A DNA stretch of 64,000 nucleotides from Vibrio albus (lineage in GTDB: Bacteria > Pseudomonadota > Gammaproteobacteria > Enterobacterales > Vibrionaceae), in NCBI RefSeq assembly GCF_003144035.1, contig NZ_QFWT01000013.1:1-64000 (forward strand). The letters are read 5' to 3'. Shown here one piece after another: positions 23,825 to 32,983 of this stretch. The position numbers and the translations under genes were made by a program. The notes below the pieces were generated by a model. It was not told the DNA's origin. It saw nothing but the letters and a program-made list of their open reading frames with translations, and searched no databases. Numbering within the stretch: position 1 is the stretch's first letter; every line of letters starts with the position of its first letter.

Positions 23825-24736
23825 TTAGCCTCTAATTGTCACAGAGAGTTGATAGTTAGATTCAGCGTAATGTTTCGCATGCTCCAGCAGCTCAGGCTTA
23901 TCAAGCGGCTCACGGGCACACTGGTAGGGTAAATCGAGTAAGTGATATTTATTGATGCCCAAAATATGGTAAGGCAGCAGGTGCAGCTCATGACATTGAG
24001 GCAGCGCAGCGGCAAAATCGATAATAGCCTGCAATTCTTCCTCTGTATCATTGAAATCAGGCACAACCGGAACCCGGATAACAATTCTGGAGGCTTCATT
24101 CGAAAGTCTGCCGAAGTTCGCAAGCACTCGGGTCATGGAGCCTTTTGTCCAGCTCTGAAACTTTTCCGCATCAACATGCTTGAGATCGGTCAGCCAACAG
24201 TCTACGTGTGGTACAACACGCTCAATATTTTTCCATGGAACATGCATACAGGTTTCAACGGCGGTATTGATATTTTGCTGTTGTAACCGCTGCGCAAGTT
24301 CTGCCACCAGCCCGGATTGCAGTAAAGGCTCACCACCAGAGAAAGTAACGCCTCCACCACTTTGATCATAGAAAGGTTTGTCCCTCATCAGCAGTTCATA
24401 CAGTTCTTCAGATCCTGCTTCCTCACCGACAACACATAGCGCTTCAGCCGGGCATACCTGCCTTAGGTTCTCAATATCACCAACAGACATGGATGTCCGG
24501 TCTATCTGAATGTCTCCCTGCTCCCGGTTGATTGCCGGACAACCGGTACAGAGGCTGCAGCTGTCCAGACATATACGCTGATCAAATACAAGTGAAGGTT
24601 TGGCGGACAGGCTTTCCGGATTCTGACACCAGGGACAGTTAAGACTGCACCCTTTCAGAAACAGAATGGTACGAATGCCATCTCCGTCATGGGTAGAAAA
24701 TCGTTGAATGTTAAAGTAGTGACCGGTTTCAATCAA
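23825..24736 (-). CDS. pflE: Glycyl radical enzyme activase, YbiY/PflE type
   Basis: The 303-residue radical-SAM enzyme installs the glycyl radical on its partner using SAM and a 4Fe-4S cluster. The cluster motif is CSLNCPWC (residues 30-37, C-x3-C-x2-C). A ferredoxin-like insertion with CSLCTGCP and further Cys follows at about 56-95, as in activases of non-PFL glycyl radical enzymes. GGGVTFSGGEPLLQ is the SAM-binding GGE motif. It is first in the operon with the glycyl radical enzyme. The promoter region 24737-24888 carries repeats resembling a DeoR-type operator. Confidence 0.92.
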   Translation of the reverse strand: MIETGHYFNIQRFSTHDGDGIRTILFLKGCSLNCPWCQNPESLSAKPSLVFDQRICLDSCSLCTGCPAINREQGDIQIDRTSMSVGDIENLRQVCPAEALCVVGEEAGSEELYELLMRDKPFYDQSGGGVTFSGGEPLLQSGLVAELAQRLQQQNINTAVETCMHVPWKNIERVVPHVDCWLTDLKHVDAEKFQSWTKGSMTRVLANFGRLSNEASRIVIRVPVVPDFNDTEEELQAIIDFAAALPQCHELHLLPYHILGINKYHLLDLPYQCAREPLDKPELLEHAKHYAESNYQLSVTIRG

Positions 24737-24744
24737 AATAGATA

Positions 24745-24795
24745 CCTTCGAATAAACCTTCGCTTTGTGAAAGTATTACACCTTTGAATGAAACC
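24745..24795. promoter_or_regulatory. DeoR operator-like repeats upstream of activator gene
   Basis: CCTTCGAATAAACCTT (24745-24760) and CCTTTGAATGAAACC (24781-24795) are direct repeats 36 bp apart. They match the copy at 21351. They lie just upstream of the activator start at 24736, in the position of a repressor operator. Confidence 0.5.
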
Positions 24796-24894
24796 ATCCG
24801 TGACTAAGATCTAATTTTACTTCAGCAATCTCAGACACTTTTTAGTTCTTTATTCAGGGAATAATGGCTCCAAAGAGATAAAGGAGCTTTGACT

Positions 24895-25776
24895 GTGCCT
24901 GTCACGACTGAATTTACTATCCGATCTATCCTGATACATCACAAAAGTAAGGTAATCATTACCTGGTTAATGGTCGCACTGGAAAACGCGCTGACAGTCG
25001 TGCTGCCGCTATTTATCGGCTTCACTATAGACGGCCTGCTTAGAAACAATGCAAGCGACCTGTATTTTCTTGCCGCTTTGCTGGTGCTGATCATCGTCGT
25101 ATCCGTCGCCCGGAACTTCTATGACACCCGGATTTATGGGGCTATTCGGGTCGAAGTCGGTGAAGCTGTCGATAAGAAAATGAGTCATCACTTACTGTCA
25201 GTCCGCAATGCCCGGCTCAATATGTCCCGGGAACTGGTCGATTTTCTGGAAAATGATATACCTCCACTGATGACGGCCGTTATCCAACTGATTGCTTCCG
25301 TTATTATTCTCACTTTCTTTCACCTAAATTTCGGGGTCAGTGCTCTGATTGCCAGTACCATCATGCTGATGGTGTATGCCCTGTTCCATGACTGTTTTAT
25401 CAGGCTTAACCATTCATTAAACAATCAGACGGAGCGTCAGGTCACCGTACTGTCTTGCAAACCATTCCGGGGCGTGCGCGTCCATTTGGAGCGCATCAAA
25501 CGCCGGGAAATTATGATTTCTGATGCAGAAGCGGTTTTATACGGTTTGATCTTTCTGGTGTTGTTTGGATTTGTCATCACTAATCTCTGGCTATCCGCTC
25601 GACTTAACTCCCCTACAGCGGGACAAATTTTCTCGGTCGTCACCTATTCACTGGAATTCTTAGAAGCCGCCGTCATGTTGCCAATCACACTGCAAACGCT
25701 GTCTCGTTTGTCGGAAATCAGTCAGCGCCTGAATAGCCAATCACCAACAGAAGCATCTCAGGAGAGCCACCAATGA
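24895..25776 (+). CDS. ABC transporter six-TM domain protein without ATPase domain
   Basis: The protein of about 293 residues resembles the transmembrane half of an ABC exporter. It has six hydrophobic segments, with the first near 20-45 (LENALTVVLPLFIGFTIDG) and the last near 240-270, and an N-terminal ABC-exporter-like cytoplasmic helix. There is no nucleotide-binding domain: no Walker A, signature or Walker B motifs follow, and the frame ends soon after helix six. Start: AAGGAG at 24881-24886 is 8 nt from GTG 24895 but only 2 nt from TTG 24889. The stop overlaps the ATG of the RND adaptor by 4 nt, so it is translated with the pump. Confidence 0.8.
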   Translation: MPVTTEFTIRSILIHHKSKVIITWLMVALENALTVVLPLFIGFTIDGLLRNNASDLYFLAALLVLIIVVSVARNFYDTRIYGAIRVEVGEAVDKKMSHHLLSVRNARLNMSRELVDFLENDIPPLMTAVIQLIASVIILTFFHLNFGVSALIASTIMLMVYALFHDCFIRLNHSLNNQTERQVTVLSCKPFRGVRVHLERIKRREIMISDAEAVLYGLIFLVLFGFVITNLWLSARLNSPTAGQIFSVVTYSLEFLEAAVMLPITLQTLSRLSEISQRLNSQSPTEASQESHQ

Positions 25777-26915
25777 AAATAAGCAAGGTAGTGCCTATTA
25801 TCTTAGGTCTTTCTCTCATTGCCTGTTCAATCGTTCTGATTGATGCGCTTGAGACGGAGCAGGTGCAACCACCGAAAAAAGCCGCCCTCAAACAGCCGGT
25901 AACGGTGATACAGACAGCGTCAAAGGCACACCGCCCGACAATCACCTTGCTGGGTACAACTCAGGCTCGCTGGCCGGTTGAAATGAAAGCGCCGGCAACT
26001 GCGAAGTTACTCTGGTTAGCAGAAAAGTCCGAACCCGGAACATTAGTCAAGCAAGGAGATATTCTGGCAACACTCGACACTACGCATCTGAAATCACAAC
26101 TGACCCAGGCCTACAGTGCCGTAAAACAAGCCGAACTTAACCTGCAACGGGAACAACACGAACAGACCGTCGCACTTAAAATGCTCTCTCCGGAGAGAAG
26201 CTCGGCTTATGCCCGTCACGAACCACAGATTGCCTCTGCCAAGGCAGAACTTATGCAGGCCAGAGAAAACTATACCAGTGCCAGACAACACCTTAACGAC
26301 GCGACTGTCAGCGCACCGTTTGATGCGGTGATCCTGAGCCGCGATATCAGCCCGGGTCAGCAAGTAGAAGCCGGTGATGTTATGTTTGAATTAGCCGCCA
26401 GCGACAGCCTGGATATCAGGCTGCCTGTGCCTGAATTTCAATGGCCAGTGATCAGTCCGGGACTGGAAAATACGCTTATTCAGATCACCGACAGGCAGGG
26501 GCAACAGTGGTCTGCATCAATACGCCATATTTCGCCTCTGGCAGACAGTGATAGTCGTCAGAGACAGCTGGTACTGGCGGTTAGCCAGCCGTATCAGAAA
26601 AATCCGGGGTTGCTGCCTAACCAGCAGGTAACCGTAGATATCATTCTGGCGATACATAACGCGGTATCAGAAGTACCTCTTTCGTCACTGACACGGGACG
26701 GTCAGGTCTGGACGGTGGATGAAAACGATCAGTTACGCAAGGAAGCCGTTACTTTGTTGGAAGAAAACCAGCATCACGCCTATATCGTGTTTGAAGAGAA
26801 TCCTGACAGACCAAGAACCGTTGTCACCTACCCTCTTCTCTCGATGCTACCGGGAACAGAAGTGGCTCCGGAACATGCTGAATTGGAATTGGCAAACAAG
26901 GAGATCATCCGATGA
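25773..26915 (+). CDS. RND efflux periplasmic adaptor (membrane fusion protein)
   Basis: The 380-residue adaptor begins with a signal-anchor segment (about 6-26). It then shows the usual hairpin order: a lipoyl half (about 65-95), an alpha-helical hairpin (about 100-155), the second lipoyl half (VSAPFDAVILSRDISPGQQV), a beta-barrel, and a membrane-proximal domain. It links the inner-membrane pump with an outer-membrane channel. Four-base overlaps join it to the ABC membrane protein before it and the RND pump after it. No outer-membrane factor is encoded here, so a TolC encoded elsewhere must serve. Confidence 0.9.
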   Translation: MKISKVVPIILGLSLIACSIVLIDALETEQVQPPKKAALKQPVTVIQTASKAHRPTITLLGTTQARWPVEMKAPATAKLLWLAEKSEPGTLVKQGDILATLDTTHLKSQLTQAYSAVKQAELNLQREQHEQTVALKMLSPERSSAYARHEPQIASAKAELMQARENYTSARQHLNDATVSAPFDAVILSRDISPGQQVEAGDVMFELAASDSLDIRLPVPEFQWPVISPGLENTLIQITDRQGQQWSASIRHISPLADSDSRQRQLVLAVSQPYQKNPGLLPNQQVTVDIILAIHNAVSEVPLSSLTRDGQVWTVDENDQLRKEAVTLLEENQHHAYIVFEENPDRPRTVVTYPLLSMLPGTEVAPEHAELELANKEIIR

Positions 26916-29900
26916 AGTGGCTGACAAAATGGTTTATCGATAATCCGGTTGGTGCCAACCTGCTGATGTTAGCCATTATTGCCTGCGGCGTTCTGGCGTT
27001 GGGTCGGCTTCGTATTGAGTCATTTCCTCAAATCGCGCCTTCCAACTTAGTAGTGACAGTGGCTTACCCCGGAGGAAGCGCAAAACAAATTGATGAAAAC
27101 ATTACCCAACGCATTGAAGAGTCGATCAGTGGTCTTGCCGGCATCAAGCAGATCACCAGCCAGTCCAGCGCTGGATTAGCAACGATACGGGTAAGGAAGA
27201 CGGCTGATGCGGATTTGAATAAACTACTTGATGATGTAAGAAGCCGGGTCAATGCCATCAGCGGATTTCCTTCGCAGGCAGAACGACCACAGATAATGCG
27301 GGAAGATTTCACCAGCCTGGCGGCATTTATCATTATTTCTGCACCGCGCACGGATAGCCAGTTACAACCCATTGCCCGACAAGTCGAACTGGCGCTGAAG
27401 AAACACCCTCAGATCTCTAACGTGTCTAGCTGGGGCAGCCGTGCTCCTCTGCTGGTTATAGAACCGGATACCAACAAGCTGCGAAGTGTCGGACTGAGTC
27501 TGGAAGAAATGGCACAGAAAATAGAGCAGTCATCATTAGAAACCCGCACCGGAGAACTCAAAAACGAAAGCGGCCGTATGGTCGTACGGGGAGATGGATA
27601 TGCCGCCGATCTGCAAAAATTACGTGCATTAGAAATCATCTCAACTTCTTCCGGCATCATCCGGCTTGGTGAGTTAGCCAGTCTGAGCAGGGGTTATGAA
27701 GAAAGTGGCACGATTGTACGTAACAATGGTGAAAACGCGATTGCATTGCTGGTCAGTACCCATCAGAAAGACAACCTGCTGCATGTCAGCAAAGCAATCG
27801 AGGAGACACTGAAAACAGAACGAGTCCGACTGCCTGATGACGTGACACTATCGACCATGGCCGATATGGCTCCCTACATCAAAAATCAGTTGTCCCGCCT
27901 TTATAATAATGCCTGGCAAGGGCTGCTGATCGTGATGGTCCTTCTGGGACTGTTTCTGGAACTGAAGCTGGCTTCCTGGGTGGCACTGGGGATCCCGATA
28001 GCCCTTTCGGGCACGCTGAGCGTAATGAATATTCTGGACTACAGCATTAACGATATCACTCTGTTCGGCTTTATTCTTGTACTCGGTATCCTGGTCGATG
28101 ATGCTGTTGTTGTTGGGGAGGCGATTCATTCTGAAAGACAGCAAAGTATTCCACCTCGCCAGGCAGCCCTGAAAGGCGTGCAGTCTGTTTCCGTGGCGAC
28201 TGTATTTGGAACCCTGACGACAATGGCCGCCTTTTCTCCCATGCTGTGGATTAATAATGACCTGGCAAAAATGCTGGCGGGTTTCTCCACGGTGGTAATT
28301 CTCGCACTCCTGTTTTCTCTGATAGAGAGTAAGTTCATCTTACCTTCTCACTTAGCGGAGATGAAAAGCAGCAATAAGAAGTCAGGGATGATTTCCAGAA
28401 TTCAGAGTATCGCTAAAAACGGCTTAGACACCTTAAATCAGCGTGTCTACCGCCCCGTCCTGCAACATGCACTGAAGAATAAGCTGGCCTCTTTACTCTG
28501 CGCCTCAGCATTTATCATCCTGAGTTACGGAATGTGGGCAAGCGGCACCATTCCCAGTGCGATTTTTCCTGAGATACCAGGGCGATACTTAACGGCTAAA
28601 CTGTCTCTTGAAAACGGTGCGCCATTGCCACTGCAAACGAAAGCACTGGATACGCTGGAACAGGCCGCACTGAAACTGAATACCTCGGTGTATCAGGACT
28701 ATCAGTTAACAGCCAAACCTATGCTTAATCTGCTGGCTTTTTCCGATGGTTATGGAGAAATCGAAATGACGGCAGAACTCACCCATGAAGCCCTGTCCCA
28801 CTTGCCCGGAAATACACTAGCGAATGAGTGGCGACAGTTATCGGGACAGATTGAGGGAGCCTACTCCATCGAATTCTCAGCAGCAGATACACCGGCTGGT
28901 GACACTTTTATCAGTGTTTCCGCGGCTGACAGCACACTGGCAAAACAAGTCTCTGGTGAACTTGCTTCGCTATTAGCGGCACAACCAGGGGCTGCCGATG
29001 TCTTTGACGACAGCCAGGGAGGACAGGAGCAAATACAGGTAACACTCAACGCTTACGGCCACCAGCTTGGTGTAACCCAGAGCCAGATTGCCCAACTCAT
29101 TGGCGAAGCCTACGGGCGACGGGAGATCCACCGACTGCTGGACCAGAATCAGGAAACGAAAGTCATTGTCCGCTACCCTGAAAATGAACGTATGACACAG
29201 AAACAGCTGCTGATGACTCCGGTTAACCTGCCAAACGGTAATACCGTACTGTTAGGCGATATTTCTACCCTGAGTTATTCGCGTGAGCCGGATACCCTGT
29301 TCCGCCGTAACCGTGAGCCGGTTGTAAATATCTACTGGAATCAGGACCGGAGTATTCAGTCTCCGGAACAGACTTTCCAGCAGTTGGCACCCGCCATCCG
29401 TTCTCTGACATTGCGTTACTCCGGTATCAATATCAAAGCAAGTGGCGAATTTGAAGAAATAGAGGAAGTGCAGCAAGGCTTTAAATCCATGATGATACTT
29501 ACTGTCTTACTGATTTATATCTTACTGGCAGTACCACTACAGTCCTACTGGCAACCACTGTTAATTATGACCGTGATCCCGTTTGGATTTTCCGGCGCTA
29601 TTTTCGGCCACTATCTGATGGATTTACCGATAAGTATCCTGTCCATGTTCGGTATGATGGCGATGACAGGGATCGTCATTAATGATTCTCTGGTGCTGAT
29701 CACACGCTTCAACTCAGAATATCGCTCGGGAGCCCCTCTTCATCGGGCACTTGTTACCGCCGGGACCAGTCGTATGAGGGCTATTTTCCTGACGACCATT
29801 ACCACAGTATGCGGTCTTATTCCTTTGCTGACGGAGTCCGCCACGCAAGCGCAATACCTGAAACCGGCGGCCGTTTCTCTGGTGTTTGGAGAGCTGTTTG

Positions 29901-29998
29901 CCACTGCCGTAACCCTGATTCTGATCCCGGTGCTTTTAGGCTGTGTTCACAAAGAGAAATTACCTGACCAGGTCGTTTCAAGTCATGCTGGTATATAA
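26912..29998 (+). CDS. RND efflux pump, inner-membrane transporter
   Basis: The 1028-residue protein has the AcrB/MdtB-type layout: TM1 near the start, a large periplasmic loop (about 35-330), TM2-6, a second loop (about 560-860), and TM8-12. The proton-relay pair is in LGILVDDAVVVGEAIH in TM4. It exports substrates with proton motive force; substrate range is unknown. It overlaps the adaptor gene by 4 bp and is the last gene of the operon. The only adjacent regulator is the AraC-type gene at 30099 in the same orientation. Confidence 0.93.
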   Translation: MKWLTKWFIDNPVGANLLMLAIIACGVLALGRLRIESFPQIAPSNLVVTVAYPGGSAKQIDENITQRIEESISGLAGIKQITSQSSAGLATIRVRKTADADLNKLLDDVRSRVNAISGFPSQAERPQIMREDFTSLAAFIIISAPRTDSQLQPIARQVELALKKHPQISNVSSWGSRAPLLVIEPDTNKLRSVGLSLEEMAQKIEQSSLETRTGELKNESGRMVVRGDGYAADLQKLRALEIISTSSGIIRLGELASLSRGYEESGTIVRNNGENAIALLVSTHQKDNLLHVSKAIEETLKTERVRLPDDVTLSTMADMAPYIKNQLSRLYNNAWQGLLIVMVLLGLFLELKLASWVALGIPIALSGTLSVMNILDYSINDITLFGFILVLGILVDDAVVVGEAIHSERQQSIPPRQAALKGVQSVSVATVFGTLTTMAAFSPMLWINNDLAKMLAGFSTVVILALLFSLIESKFILPSHLAEMKSSNKKSGMISRIQSIAKNGLDTLNQRVYRPVLQHALKNKLASLLCASAFIILSYGMWASGTIPSAIFPEIPGRYLTAKLSLENGAPLPLQTKALDTLEQAALKLNTSVYQDYQLTAKPMLNLLAFSDGYGEIEMTAELTHEALSHLPGNTLANEWRQLSGQIEGAYSIEFSAADTPAGDTFISVSAADSTLAKQVSGELASLLAAQPGAADVFDDSQGGQEQIQVTLNAYGHQLGVTQSQIAQLIGEAYGRREIHRLLDQNQETKVIVRYPENERMTQKQLLMTPVNLPNGNTVLLGDISTLSYSREPDTLFRRNREPVVNIYWNQDRSIQSPEQTFQQLAPAIRSLTLRYSGINIKASGEFEEIEEVQQGFKSMMILTVLLIYILLAVPLQSYWQPLLIMTVIPFGFSGAIFGHYLMDLPISILSMFGMMAMTGIVINDSLVLITRFNSEYRSGAPLHRALVTAGTSRMRAIFLTTITTVCGLIPLLTESATQAQYLKPAAVSLVFGELFATAVTLILIPVLLGCVHKEKLPDQVVSSHAGI

Positions 29999-30098
29999 AA
30001 CGCTAAACCTAAAACCCATATAGTTATATGTGTCGTAAATAAGCTGATCTCAATTTGCGACTAATAACGTAAATAGTAATAGTCAAAGCTCAGAAATA

Positions 30099-31013
30099 AT
30101 GTTGATCAATACTATGATGAATTCTAATGAGACACCTTTTGCTCTGGTACCCGAGAAAGCGCTGTTGGCTTCCCTGCCTGAGCACTATAAAAAACGGTTC
30201 GAAACCGCTCTGCTGTTAATGCATGACACATTGACGGAAGGACTATGCTGGGAACAGATCGCCAAGCAGAGCGCCATTTCTCCCTATCATTTTCATCGCC
30301 AGTTTACTCTTCTATTTAACGAAACGCCGGGGCAATATTTAAACCGACTCCGGCTGCAATACGCCGTCTACCTATTGTTTACCGCGAAGCACAAGAAGAT
30401 CACTGACATCGCGCTCCTGTGCGGCTATTCTTCATCACAAGCGATGGCGAAAGCGCTTAAACGAGAACTGGGAACCACCGCTAAGAACATACGGCAGCTT
30501 ATCCACTCGGGTACTCCCGAGAAAACCTCCGAGCTAATGGCCAAACTTGCCCACCCGGGTAACGAGCATTCTCTGGAAACGCAGCTCGCGAAATCAATGC
30601 CATGCGAACTTGTCTGGTACCCTACCCGGGGAATGAAAAAGCAACATTTTCCAGAATTTGACTGGGATATTATCTTCGAAACGATTGGTGAAAAAAGCAC
30701 ACAGCTCATCAGTGCAACACCGGTTTCAGAACTGGAGCGCCCGTGGAAGGATATCTCATATACCATTGGGAACTGGTATGTGCCTGAGGAAGACTATGAC
30801 CATTACCTGCCGGAAGGCTACTTCCTTTGTTGTGAAGTGTATATTGTCTCCGATGTTGCTTACATCGCAGCCATTGAAGGATTGTTCGAGCAGGCAGAAA
30901 AACTGGGCTATGAGGTAGATACCAGCGGCTACCTCATAGAAATGGTTCGTCACGTTGAACTGACACTGACCGGAGGTGCCACCTTTGCTTTTCAAATCCC
31001 GATTATTACGTGA
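30099..31013 (+). CDS. AraC family transcriptional regulator with GyrI-like C-terminus
   Basis: The 304-residue protein has an N-terminal AraC-type double helix-turn-helix at about 35-135 (WEQIAKQSAISPYHFHRQF and ITDIALLCGYSSSQAMAKAL). The C-terminal half (150-304) is beta-rich and probably an effector-binding domain of the GyrI/Rob type. The arrangement with DNA binding first resembles SoxS-Rob-like regulators of efflux. It lies 100 bp after the RND pump, so control of that pump is likely but inferred. No good Shine-Dalgarno precedes ATG 30099; Met6 or Met7 are alternatives. Confidence 0.85.
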   Translation: MLINTMMNSNETPFALVPEKALLASLPEHYKKRFETALLLMHDTLTEGLCWEQIAKQSAISPYHFHRQFTLLFNETPGQYLNRLRLQYAVYLLFTAKHKKITDIALLCGYSSSQAMAKALKRELGTTAKNIRQLIHSGTPEKTSELMAKLAHPGNEHSLETQLAKSMPCELVWYPTRGMKKQHFPEFDWDIIFETIGEKSTQLISATPVSELERPWKDISYTIGNWYVPEEDYDHYLPEGYFLCCEVYIVSDVAYIAAIEGLFEQAEKLGYEVDTSGYLIEMVRHVELTLTGGATFAFQIPIIT

Positions 31014-31039
31014 ATACCAGCTTTGGTTAGGTATAAAGC

Positions 31040-32518
31040 CTAGTTCAATAGTTTTCTAATATACGGAAACAAATCGCTGGCTAACATGCCACGTTCACCT
31101 TTCTCCTCAGCACACAGATCCGCAGCCGTTGAGTGAATCCACCCCCCCGCTCTGGCAGCAAGTGGGAGCGGTAACCCTTGTGCCAATAATCCGGCAATAA
31201 CTCCGGTCAGTACATCTCCCATGCCGCCGGTCGCCATTCCCGGATTCCCGGCCTGGCACACCCAGCAGTGCCGACCGTTATGCACCAGCGTTCCTGCTCC
31301 TTTCAGTACCACAACCCCGCCGTATTTGTGCTGCAGCCGCTGTGCCGCTTTGAAACGATCGGATTCAACTTCTTCAACGGTCGTTGCTAACAGACGAGCG
31401 GCTTCTCCCGGATGGGGGGTAATAATCCGTTTATTATTAAAGTCTGGAGTTTTGACCAATAGGTTCAGACAATCCGCATCCGCAACCATCGGCTTTTCTG
31501 CTGTTCTGGAATAACCGAGAAGCGAACGGCCCCAGCTTGATGAGCCCAGCCCCGGCCCGATAGCGATAATATCCGCCCACTCCAGATGATCATTGATTTC
31601 GTTACTGTTACCCCGCCAGTCATAGACCATCAGTTCCGGACAAGCTCCGACAATTGCCGGTACATTTTCCGGCTGGGTGACAACCCGGGTCAGGCCAGCA
31701 CCGGTTCTGGCACAGGCTTCAGAGGCAAGACGAATTGCACCGAACATACCCCGGTCACCACCCAGACACAGAGCCCGGCCATTGGAGCCTTTATGAGCCG
31801 TCCGGGAGCGAGGAGACAGAGCTGCACTTATCTCTTCTGTATCTATCAGGGAACAGATGGCTGGCACTTGCTCCGCAAAATATTTATCCACCCCAAGTCC
31901 GGCAAACTGAATCTCACCAGTATGTTCAGCAGCCTGTCCGGTAAACAGCCCTCGTTTTAAACCAATAAAAGATACGGTACCCACTGCATTTACCACACAG
32001 CCAAGCACTGTACCGGTATCAGCACACAGGCCAGATGGAATATCTACAGCGAGCACAGGAGCCCCGGAGGCATTCATCGCATCAATCAGGGAGGCATAAT
32101 CTTCGCGAACCATGCCACTTAGGCCGGTTCCAAGCAGTGCATCGACGATCATGTCGTATTGCAAAGGGCGTTGAAGATCCGGCCCTAGGATCTCACCTCC
32201 TAGTTCAAGCCAGGCATCCCGTGCTCTGCCTGCATCCCCCGTCAGTTTTTCAGGATCGCCTACCTGCCACAGGGTCACCGTCATTCCTGCCTGCTTTGCC
32301 AGACTGGCAACAATATAACCATCACCACCGTTGTTACCGCCACCACAGCAGACCAGCAACGAATGAGTCTCGGGAAAGCCATCCAATATTCTCGAAAACA
32401 CTGCCTGTCCTGCCCTTTCCATGAGTGTATACATCTCAAGGTTCAGACTCTTGGCGACTTCCTTCTCTCCGAGACGGACATCTTCCGCTTTATACAGATT
32501 ATATTCGTGTGCTTTCAC
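31040..32518 (-). CDS. nnr: Bifunctional NAD(P)H-hydrate epimerase / ADP-dependent dehydratase
   Basis: The 492-residue enzyme repairs hydrated NAD(P)H. The N-terminal YjeF epimerase domain (about 1-220) carries CCGGGNNGGDGYIVA. The C-terminal ribokinase-like dehydratase (about 230-492) carries ITPHPGEAARLL and NPGMATGGMGDVLTGVIAGL with the catalytic Asp. Length is standard. In many gamma-proteobacteria nnr precedes tsaE. Here it is not followed by tsaE but is the last minus-strand gene before the convergent AraC gene, so this may be a second copy or a relocated gene. Confidence 0.93.
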   Translation of the reverse strand: MKAHEYNLYKAEDVRLGEKEVAKSLNLEMYTLMERAGQAVFSRILDGFPETHSLLVCCGGGNNGGDGYIVASLAKQAGMTVTLWQVGDPEKLTGDAGRARDAWLELGGEILGPDLQRPLQYDMIVDALLGTGLSGMVREDYASLIDAMNASGAPVLAVDIPSGLCADTGTVLGCVVNAVGTVSFIGLKRGLFTGQAAEHTGEIQFAGLGVDKYFAEQVPAICSLIDTEEISAALSPRSRTAHKGSNGRALCLGGDRGMFGAIRLASEACARTGAGLTRVVTQPENVPAIVGACPELMVYDWRGNSNEINDHLEWADIIAIGPGLGSSSWGRSLLGYSRTAEKPMVADADCLNLLVKTPDFNNKRIITPHPGEAARLLATTVEEVESDRFKAAQRLQHKYGGVVVLKGAGTLVHNGRHCWVCQAGNPGMATGGMGDVLTGVIAGLLAQGLPLPLAARAGGWIHSTAADLCAEEKGERGMLASDLFPYIRKLLN

Positions 32519-32542
32519 TTTATTTCCCTGTGTTCTGATTAC

Positions 32543-32983
32543 TTATTGATTTTTAAGCTCTATCATAGCTTCTGCTGTCGCATCTTGTATCGAAAGGAAA
32601 AGTGACTTAACTTCCCCGGTAGGAGTCCGCATCGGATTCAACGTCACATTCTGATACATAAACTCAGCCTGCTGGGTAATGGGCCTGACATTCCGGCACT
32701 TAAATAAATAAGGCCTTTGACGCCAGGTAATAAAACTCCGGCAGCCGAGATTGTAAACAGGCTTAGCTTTGATCATAAACCACGCTTTTGGGATCTCAGG
32801 GAAGAGGTCAAAAATAGACTGACCGATCGCTTCGTGTGCTTGTTTTCCACTATGATGAGTCATAAAACCATTCCACACCTGTACCTTATAGTCGGCGTCA
32901 AGCACCACAAGCCCCAGCTCCACGTTCTGAACCATATCCACCATCCAGTGAAATTGTTCAAACTCTGCAGGAAGTCCCAGCAT
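32543..32983 (-). CDS. Single PAS domain protein
   Basis: The 146-residue protein is essentially one PAS domain: VELGLVVLDADYKVQVWNGFM then IGQSIFDLFPEIP, with a C-terminal strand LSIQDATAEAM. No output domain is attached. It starts within the stop codon of the response regulator gene (TAATG overlap), so the two are translationally coupled. It probably acts as a sensory or adaptor partner of that CheC-type regulator. A cofactor cannot be deduced. Confidence 0.8.
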   Translation of the reverse strand: MLGLPAEFEQFHWMVDMVQNVELGLVVLDADYKVQVWNGFMTHHSGKQAHEAIGQSIFDLFPEIPKAWFMIKAKPVYNLGCRSFITWRQRPYLFKCRNVRPITQQAEFMYQNVTLNPMRTPTGEVKSLFLSIQDATAEAMIELKNQ

